Of a stretch of 48,052 nt of DNA, positions 40,560-48,052 are shown in pieces (the first letter of the stretch is position 1; every line of letters starts with the position of its first letter). The notes under the pieces are model-generated. The model was not told the origin of the DNA, made no database searches, and saw nothing but the letters and a program-made list of their open reading frames with translations. The DNA lies in NCBI GenBank assembly GCA_946404285.1, contig CAMJDC010000003.1, forward strand, positions 1 to 48,052. The letters run 5' to 3'. The translations under genes were made by a program, and so were the position numbers. The stretch comes from an uncultured bacterium. Lineage in GTDB: Bacteria; Patescibacteriota; Gracilibacteria; Absconditabacterales; Absconditicoccaceae.

Positions 40560-41860
40560 TTTTGTCCCAAAACTTCTTTCCAAGATAAATTTCCTTTCAA
40601 TCTTGTACTCAAACTTCCAAGAACTATTCCATATATAGTAAAGAATAAATAATTTACCATACTATCCTCAAATACATGTAAGAATAATCACATTATGAAT
40701 AGAGCGAAAAATCAGATTTGTAATTTATACAATATTTGAAATTGATATTCTTCCTCGTTAGTCAGCTTTCATTTATTTAATCTATTCACATTATACTGAA
40801 TTAAGAGCAAACACATTAGCATAAATGTTCGAACTAAGAATCAGACAGTTCCTATATCGAGCATGATTTGTAAGAAATAATTTTCTGGGAGATATTTTCA
40901 TTCATAGTGAATTGCCGGTCATGAACTTCAAAGTCCATGTCAAAGTGGCTCAGAAATTACTTCTGGGATTGTGGATAATTTACTTGTGATATGTCAGACT
41001 GTAGATTCTCGTTTGAGCACTGATAATATTACTAAAGCAACCAAAAGTCAAATTCCTCATCGGAGCAACCATCTTTTTTTTGATTTTAACTGTTTCCAGT
41101 ATAGAGCAACGAAAACTATGACCATTCAAACCAAAACTGCACGAGAAAGTGTGGCTACCATTCATGACATCCAAATTGTTAAGACGAGAATTGATAGAAT
41201 CGTATCTTCTTTTTTCTTAATTTTATTCATGAAAAATCGCCAAACGAATGGAAGAAATGCTACCAAAAAATATCAATAATTATTTGGTCATGAAAAGAAA
41301 CCTTGCCAACGTAAAGTTCATTCATATCATGTAAGATAATATATTGGTGGATTTTCTCCATAAGAATAGTCGTCTAATCCTCCATATCCCAAAGAATAGA
41401 AAAAGTCTGGTCGTAATAATTTAGCTCATTGCCACAGGAATCATAGTCAAACAATTCAGACTAAAACTCGTGGAAGAATTTGAATTAGTTTAGATTTTTG
41501 CCATTTTTCTGAAATCACATATCCAAAAAAACTTGCTGAAATTAGAATAAATGTCCATCGGAATCCATATTTAATTCAAATAAACATATTACTCAACGTT
41601 GCATCTTTCAAAAGAGAAAATAAGACTGAAACAATAATTAAGATTATAAATGCTATCCAAGTTTTTTTCCAATGTTTCCAGTATGGTTTGAATTTTTTGT
41701 ATCATAAAATCAAAATTACGAATAGAAATAATAACCATATTCATTCACGTATTAATGCTGGGTATGACGATTCACATAAATGAATTCCGTAAACAAAAAA
41801 TGTAGATATGACTTGATAAAATACGTTTAGTATCCAGAATATCGAAAATGTAGTCAGCAT
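40544..41860 (-). CDS. O-antigen ligase-like polytopic membrane protein
   Basis: The 438-residue protein has about ten to twelve membrane helices, starting TTFSIFWILNVFYQVISTFF. The large extracytoplasmic loop between the later helices contains HGLGSSGPAIHYEGKYLPENYFLQIMLDIG, the histidine and glycine-rich segment characteristic of the Wzy_C/WaaL O-antigen ligase superfamily, preceded by WMSGMVATLSRAVLVGMV with the Ser-Arg-Ala pattern. It would transfer or polymerise a glycan at the outer face of the membrane. Acceptor and donor are unknown. The ORF starts after an in-frame TAA, so 41858-41860 is the first ATG. It is 25 bp after the 143-aa gene and follows ruvA, all on the minus strand. Confidence 0.82.
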
Positions 41861-41885
41861 TAAAACTATGAAATTATATAAATTT

Positions 41886-42317
41886 TTATTTTATTTTGGA
41901 CCAAACATCACTGAAGTACAATTTCCATGCTTTTTTTGGATCCATATTTTTTCTTTGTTCCTCTTCAGTTGGACGATATGGAATATGTGTCAAATCTACA
42001 TTAAATCAAGATTCTACTACATCTCATGAATATTTGAAAAGAATAATCTCCTCTCATTTAAAAACCATTGAATTATCGTGGGCAAGAAAAAGATATCCAT
42101 AATCCGAAGCTAGATATTTTTTCTGAAAATTCTGAGCATAATCCATTTCATTCTGCACACTTGTTGCTCTTGCATTCACTGTTCTAATTGATTCCATCAC
42201 CGTTCCGTAATTTGTATATGTCTTTATGGCTAAAATCATCAAAGCAAAAACGAGAAAAAATAGTCCGTATTTTATCTTAGTTCAATATTCATTTATTATT
42301 GTCTTTAGGTGAAACAT
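41886..42317 (-). CDS. Single-pass membrane protein, 143 aa
   Basis: The protein has one N-terminal membrane helix (GLFFLVFALMILAIKTY, about 18-34) after a short cytoplasmic lead, then an exported part with RTVNARATSVQNEMDYAQNFQKKYL and DYGYLFLAHDNSMVFKGEEIIFKY. The helical stretch next to the membrane followed by a beta segment resembles small cell-division or septum-associated proteins of the FtsB type, but this is only a topological likeness. The C-terminal end is basic. It lies 22 bp after ruvA and 25 bp before the ligase-like gene and may be co-transcribed with both. Confidence 0.7.
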
Positions 42318-42339
42318 GAATCAAAATCTGATTTAAATT

Positions 42340-42891
42340 TTATAGTTGTGAGATTATTCGCTTAATAATTTCTGGCATTTTTTCTTTGGTGATTGGCTCT
42401 TTGTATGTAAGCAAAACTTTCTTTACACTTTCCGCTTCATATCCTAGTCAACGCATAGATTTTACAATATCTTTGAACAATTTCTGATCCACATCGAGAG
42501 ATGATAATTCGTTGGCATTAAGTGAATCTTTGAGTTCAAGTAAGATTTTCTTTGCTCATTTTGGTCATACTCCTGGAATCGATTGAAAGAATTTCACATC
42601 CATATTTTTGACTGCATTTGAAATCTCCTCTTGTGGAGTTTGTGCAAGCTGAAATGCTGTTTTACTTCAGATTCCATTTACTTTTATGAATTGTTCAAAG
42701 AGTTGTTTTTGCTCTAAAGTATCAAATGCAAAATATTGCAGTGTTCTTTTATTCTCATCATAAACTGGGAAAAGATAGAATTCTCACTCAGATTTTTTTC
42801 AAGCATAAGAAACCTGAATTCCAACAAAGTCATGAATCAATAATGTAATTCAGCCTTTCTTTACTATTTTTCACTGAAAATAATGAAACAT
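42340..42891 (-). CDS. ruvA: Holliday junction branch migration protein RuvA
   Basis: RuvA binds Holliday junctions and loads the RuvB motor. The 183 residues start MFHYFQGKIVKKGGITLLI, the OB-fold domain. The helix-hairpin-helix region follows (about 70-130): FIKVNGIGSKTAFQLAQTPQEE and FFQSIPGVGPKGAKKILLELK. The second motif GVGPKGAKKILLELK is diagnostic. The C-terminal domain is about 50 residues, with LGYEAESVKKVLLTYK typical of domain III that touches RuvB. Length is slightly below E. coli RuvA (203). No ruvB or ruvC is in this window. Confidence 0.95.
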
Positions 42892-42992
42892 TTTTTATAA
42901 AAATGATAAACATTAGTTCAGTGTATAATTATGAACTATTTTTTCAAGAGATTAAATAAATAATTTGATTTTATACAAGATTTAACGATTTA

Positions 42993-45900
42993 TTATCATT
43001 CCTCTTCATCTTCTTCTGACTTATTCAATCTAGACTTTAATGAGAAGAACACGATAATTCATCACATAACTAATAATCAACCGAATAATACTGTCAATAC
43101 TATAATAAGCCATGTTGGAAGTCACTTTTTATCCGAAGATGAATTGCTAGAAATTTTTTCCTTATTCTTTTTAACCTCTCTGTCTATATTGGACCCACAT
43201 GTTTCTGTATATGAAGTTAGTTCATAATATTCAAATATATTACAAAAGGCCTGATCAAAGACTGGCACGTCATCCTTGTCCATTTCTTTTTTTCAGATTT
43301 CTCCTATTTTTTCACGAATTTTTTTCAATTCTGTAGCCATACCTTGTTTGTCTAAAGTTTCTCTATTATTTTCAAAATTTTGAAACATTTCTTTAATTTC
43401 TTTCTTTGCACTTGCTGGAACCATCGTAATTATTTCTTCTTTGTTTTTTTCGTAATCATCAATTCACACTGCAAAGATTGTATCTGAATTAGCTAAAATA
43501 CTTAATATATCTGATAATGAATCTTTCTGTGCTGAATCGAGACTTATTCATCAGTCAGCCTGGATTGTCTGTATTGTCATAATCGTTGATGACACTATAT
43601 TTCTATTATTCAAATTCTTACGCAACACATCAAGAGAGCTTTTTAAATTTGAGTTCTCTCATATTCTATCATCTATTCAGTTGATTAATGTCGATATGTT
43701 GTCATATAATTCTCTGTCTTCAGCGCTCAACTCAAGTATATATCATTCAAAACTTACATAAAAATTTTGAAATACTAATTTTCAATTATTTGCAGTAAAT
43801 ATTACTCTTCATATTGCACTTTCATAGCTTGGCGAATACTTTAATTTTGCAACTGTATTACATGCTGAATCCACATCATTGTCTGTTTCTCAATCTCCAT
43901 CGGAATCTACGGATACGTCTATATCTATAAAACATTTTCACTCTCATTCGTAATTAACGTACATTAGTAATGTGTTGTTCATATTATTTGACAAGAATAT
44001 TTCTGGATTTGAATTGTTAAACGTAGTCTCTGGTATAGTTAAAATATTAACACCTGGTGCTATACGACCATTATTTACTGTATTCTCCGATGTTTTTATA
44101 GTGTATCACGTTTTCATAGACATTCAATATCTATCTTTTAATTCTATCGATACTTGATGATCTCAGTAATCTGAATATCTTTGTATAAACATATCATTTT
44201 TGGCTATAGGGTTATCTCACTTTCTAGTAAAAGCTTCATCGTTTGCAACGACACTGTGAGATTTTATGAATTTTTTATTTCACAATAAACATTCACTTTC
44301 CTCAAAACAGATTTTTCTTTGCATTAACTCTCATATACTTATATCTCTGAATAATACTATATTTTTGTATGAAGTATGAAGTAGAATTGGTTTTATTCAA
44401 TTTCTTACCGTAATTTTTGCTCAATCAGCTTTTCATATTTTATTTCTATATTCTACAGCAACTCTTGGTTGAAATCCGTCTTCATACGCTTCCATAAATG
44501 TATAATTAACTGTGTCTTTTTTAGTAGTCAAATCCCGTACTCCATCTCCTGTAAAATCATAGTAAAATGTCCTCTCTATCTCAAAATTTTCGTTATTTGA
44601 AGAGATTTTAGCTATGGCTGTATATGTTACAGTATCTCATACATCTACATTTGTATTACTAACTTTGAGTGTTACTGTTGGGATATCTGAACTATCACAT
44701 ATTATCGGGAAATAAATTGATGGATTACTTCATAAATAATCTCTACTATCTATCATGTCTCAATCACTGTCATATACCATGACTCAAAATTTATATTCTC
44801 ATGCAATTCTTGGTATTACAAAATGTGTGTATGGACTTGTTGGCAAAGCTTCTTTAACTTCTAAAATTCTACTCGGATCGTCTACATTATAATAGTAAAA
44901 TCTTAATCTAGATATTGACCCGTCTGAATCCTCTGCCCCCACTGCTGTAACCTTTACTGTAAGATTATCTGTTCATGAACACTCAAATGTTGTTTTTCAC
45001 TCTGTTGTATTTAATCAAATAGCATATTGATTTCCGTCAGAATATTGAGGAAATGCTATGCTAACATTTTTTATAGTTGGCTTTGCGTTTTTTACATTAA
45101 ACCAAATCCTTGTTTTATTCTGTTTTCAAACATTCGGATCGTTTACTGTTAAATCGATAAAATGACATCCCATAAAATTAAAACTGTGCGTTAAGTCTTG
45201 AATATTATCCTTTGCTTTATTTTCTCACATTAATCATTCTATTTCGTATGAATATTTTAATCCATTGGAAGTTCATTGTGTATTTACAGAAATTCATGGA
45301 TTTATTGTAAATTTTGAATATCTATCAATTGGATATGCTTCAACTACTTTATTTTCATTAATTCATGAAATATTACATGTTTCTGTTGCTTGGATAGAAA
45401 ATCATCTACTATCTTTTATTCTGTATGCCGCTATAGGATAATCTACTTCTCATATAAATACTCTTTCTGTCACTGTATTTGAATCTCAATCCAAAGAATT
45501 TACTTCTAGATTTACTGAATAAACTCATGCTGAACTATAATTATGATTAATATTCACCAAAGAGTCACCTTGATTATTCTTATTATCTCAGAATTTCCAG
45601 TTATAGTTTACAACAGGTTTATTTACTGAAGATTCAAATCTCATTGCCTTTGTCCACTCAATTGCTCATGGTATCGCTGTAATTTCTGGTCTTAATACAG
45701 ATTGTATATCTACTTCTTTTGATATAGTTGCAGATTTTCAATATTTATCAGTAACTCTTAATGTAATTTTATGTTTACCTTTTTTATTAAACTGAACTAT
45801 CATTTTTTCATTATCATTTTCTGTTGAAACTATATTTATATCTTCCGTTGAAAAGAGCCATTCATATTCAAGAGCATCAACCCCATTAATAACATCAATA

Positions 45901-47294
45901 TCTGAAGAATTTGATGCATCTAATGTGAATTCTGATGCTTTCAATCGTTTACTTGTAGGTGTTATTGTAAATTGTGGAGTTGGTGTAGTAGATTCTACGT
46001 AAATATTCTTAATTTCTTGATTAGTTCTTCCATTCAAGTCAGTTACCGTTAGTCTCACTAAATAATTTCATGGACTTTTAAAAATTTCTGACATTTTTTT
46101 TCATTGTTCAGTTTTTGTCTTATTTCATTCTTCATTAAAGATTTCCCAAAGATATGTATCCAATCTTGATGATAAAGAATATGAAGCACTTCAATCGAAA
46201 ACAAAAGTTGATGATGTAGTTCATTCTGCTGGAGTCTGTCTGATTACAGATACAGGATCTGATACATACAAAGAAAATGTTTCAGATACTACATTTTTTT
46301 CGTTATCCTTTGTTGACAATGTTACTTTGTATTCTCACTCGTCTTTTAAGTATATTTCTTCTGTATAACTAGGCATACCATTTTTTGTTTTACTATAAGA
46401 AAATCCTACTGATTGATTGGTGATAGTTCGCGTATGAGATTCTATTTGATTTCATTCTTTAACTCTAGTCGCAGATCCATCAAATATTACTCCATTTATT
46501 CATTCTATTGTTCAGATTTTTACTGCTTCTTTTGTAGACATTTTCCTTGTGTTTGCATACACAACTATATTTGCAGTTTTAGGAGAAACGTTTATTGTTA
46601 AATCTTTTTCTCCATCCAATATTCATTTATCTACATTTGAACTACGTACAACAAGATGAACTATAAATTTTCATGCTTCTTTGAATTCATAATTAATTGG
46701 ATTTCATACTCATATTGGAGTATCTACTCAGTTTTCATCTCTATAATATCGGAAAAAATTATCAGTTGGAATTGTTTCACTAGATGGATCTACACTTCCT
46801 AATGCATTAAAAGTTACTGTAAGAGGTGCCGATCACATACTTGGATTTGCGGTAGCATTTGCCTTTATTGTATATGATGCATTTATATTTCAAACAGCTT
46901 GGTTAAGTTTCTTGTAACATGAGTTTCATAAAAATGATTTTAATGTCTCATTGTCTACTCATCCTGCTAAAGTATCGGCTAAAAGTTGGCATTTTTCATA
47001 TGTTGTCTGATAGTCTTGAGTTAAATGAGGAAAACTGTCTTGAAAGTATCTGCTAAGTTCTGAAAAATATGAGGTACTAATTTCCATTCATAATTCTTGT
47101 CTAGATTTTATAGTTCAAAATATTTTTCGAATTTTATCCCAACTATCTACAAATTTATAGTTTGCATAATAATAGTCAGGTACTGTATTTCTCACCTGTG
47201 CATTTACATCATTACTTGATGGGATTATAAACCACAAAGTAAGCAACGTTCACAAAGATAAGATTTTTAACGATTTTATTATTAACTTTTTCAT
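42993..47294 (-). CDS. Giant PKD-type surface protein with C-terminal membrane anchor, 1433 aa
   Basis: A signal peptide (KSLKILSLGTLLTLWFIIPSS) is followed by an N-terminal helical region (about 35-125). Many Ig-like beta domains come next, several with PKD character: ANPSMGSAPLTVTFNALGS (about 155), FVFDGSASYSLSSRLDTYLWE, FTLDASNSSDIDVINGVDA and YKWKFGDNKNNQGD. The DSDGDGETD motif near residue 1140 resembles a calcium-binding loop. The C-terminal 300 residues are helical (LSAEDRELYDNISTLING), and the protein ends in a membrane helix (LPTWLIIVLTVLFGGLLVMGGI, about 1393-1414) and a short acidic tail. The protein would project from the cell, plausibly to adhere to a host cell; no ligand can be deduced. 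Many glycines are TGA. Confidence 0.9.
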
Positions 47295-47409
47295 GAATAT
47301 TTTAATGAATAGTATAAAATATTATTGATTAAATTATACTCAAAAAAACGAAAAAAGTCAAAAAAAATCTGACATTTTTATCAAAAAATATTTTATATTT
47401 ACTTTACAA

Positions 47410-48052
47410 TTATATCTTTCATAGTTTTTTCGCTAAATCCCTTGTCTCATTTAGGTAATCTTTCAAAGAATCTAGTCATTCATCTCGGAATTCTTTTTTG
47501 GTAATATCTATTCACATATCCATGAAAATTTCTTCTGGAGATTTGGAGCTTCATGAAGCAAAAAACTTTTTAACCTGATTGATAGTCAGAGTTCAATTTT
47601 TCAGTTTTCTAAGCATTGACTGGGAAATCAAATATCCACTTGCGTATGAATAAACATAAAAAAACATTCTGGTGTGGCTTCGACTTATTCGGCGATTTGC
47701 ATCGAATTCATCGTAATGGATTCATTCTCATGTATAGTCCGACATGTGTTGGATGAATAATTTTCAGATTTCATCTGCTCATAAATATCACTTCTCACGA
47801 AATATTTTATGTAAATCTTGCTCGAAACGATATTCTGCGACCTGACGTGAAACTGTAGCCACCATATCATCCAAAATCATTACACGATAAACGAGCAATT
47901 CTTCATCAGTCAACGTCGATTGGAGAGAATCTTGGAGTAACGACTCGTAAAAAGTGGAAGGAGTTTCTGCTAGTGAAATAGCTGCTCAATATTCCAGAGC
48001 ATTCAGATTTTTTTTCTGTAATTGATTACATGCATTATGTCATGATTCATGA
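47410..48052 (-). CDS. pepF: M3 family oligoendopeptidase F, C-terminal part
   Basis: The 3' 214 codons are in the window; the 5' part lies beyond base 48052. The fragment opens with the zinc site HESGH (codons just below 48051). AISLAETPSTFYESLLQDS then holds the third zinc ligand in its glutamate, the PepF equivalent of GETASxF. FQHMSDY-type and RSHTRMFFYVYSYASGYLISQSM are the conserved C-terminal motifs of this family. The enzyme hydrolyses peptides of about 7-17 residues and would feed amino acids to the cell. Several glycines are TGA. The stop at 47410 is followed by a T-rich region without a clear hairpin. Confidence 0.9.

Noticed and set aside
47330-47400. A possible terminator between the PKD protein gene and the oligopeptidase gene
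   Set aside because: The pairing (gtca / tgac within A- and T-runs) is only 4-5 bp and is expected by chance in such AT-rich DNA.

Overview
The window is AT-rich bacterial DNA in which UGA is read as glycine (translation table 25). Nearly every gene runs through in-frame TGA codons, and these fall where the protein family requires glycine: the GGGAG loop of TrmD, the Walker A loops of MiaA, ABC-F and Clp, and the SGGE signatures of ABC-F. All stops I found are TAA or TAG. This points to Candidatus Absconditabacteria (SR1) or Gracilibacteria of the Candidate Phyla Radiation; an archaeal-type AMP phosphorylase fits SR1 slightly better. Genes were translated by hand with UGA=Gly. No rRNA, tRNA, CRISPR array or transposase was seen.

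Layout. Bases 1-6606 (minus) hold a carbon/energy run (AMP phosphorylase, a short pyruvate kinase, PEP synthase), an orphan gene, trmD and RNase J. Bases 6671-10665 (plus) hold a SAM methyltransferase, two small unknown genes and secD. Bases 10741-17812 (minus) hold galE, a winged-helix regulator, nrdR, a 737-aa orphan, an FKBP-like lipoprotein, a low-complexity anchored protein and a PNPOx-fold protein. The gap 17813-18512 contains a well-delimited small RNA gene on the minus strand and a possible second one on the plus strand. Then come a thioredoxin/CcdA fusion, two small dsRBD-like genes without any UGA codon, and apt, whose 3' end is duplicated 491 bp away.

Bases 21155-28466 carry Fe-S and FAD subunits of a probable 2-hydroxyacid (lactate/glycolate) dehydrogenase on the plus strand. 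They are separated by a minus-strand block of a MORN-like lipoprotein and two paralogous zinc-ribbon proteins. A promoter, pseudoknot and terminator RNA lies upstream of the second zinc-ribbon gene. A CDF transporter and RNase H follow. Bases 28487-36546 hold an IMPACT protein, an MscS-like channel, ABC-F (with a dispersed repeat inserted in frame), a Na/Pi cotransporter, miaA and an NTF2-like membrane protein. Bases 36627-48052 hold a lipoprotein, a Clp AAA+ ATPase, a pentapeptide-repeat protein, an O-antigen-ligase-like protein, ruvA, a 1433-aa PKD-type surface protein and the C-terminal part of an M3 oligopeptidase.

Taken together the genes suit a host-dependent cell that salvages nucleotides and peptides. 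AMP phosphorylase, pyruvate kinase and PEP synthase sit on a route from nucleotides to phosphoenolpyruvate and pyruvate, the M3 peptidase degrades peptides, and the large anchored surface proteins are candidates for host contact. The most unusual items are the two structured RNAs (18122-18237 and 25300-25438), the apt-flanking mini-element with standard-code-like genes, and the palindromic repeat translated inside the ABC-F linker.
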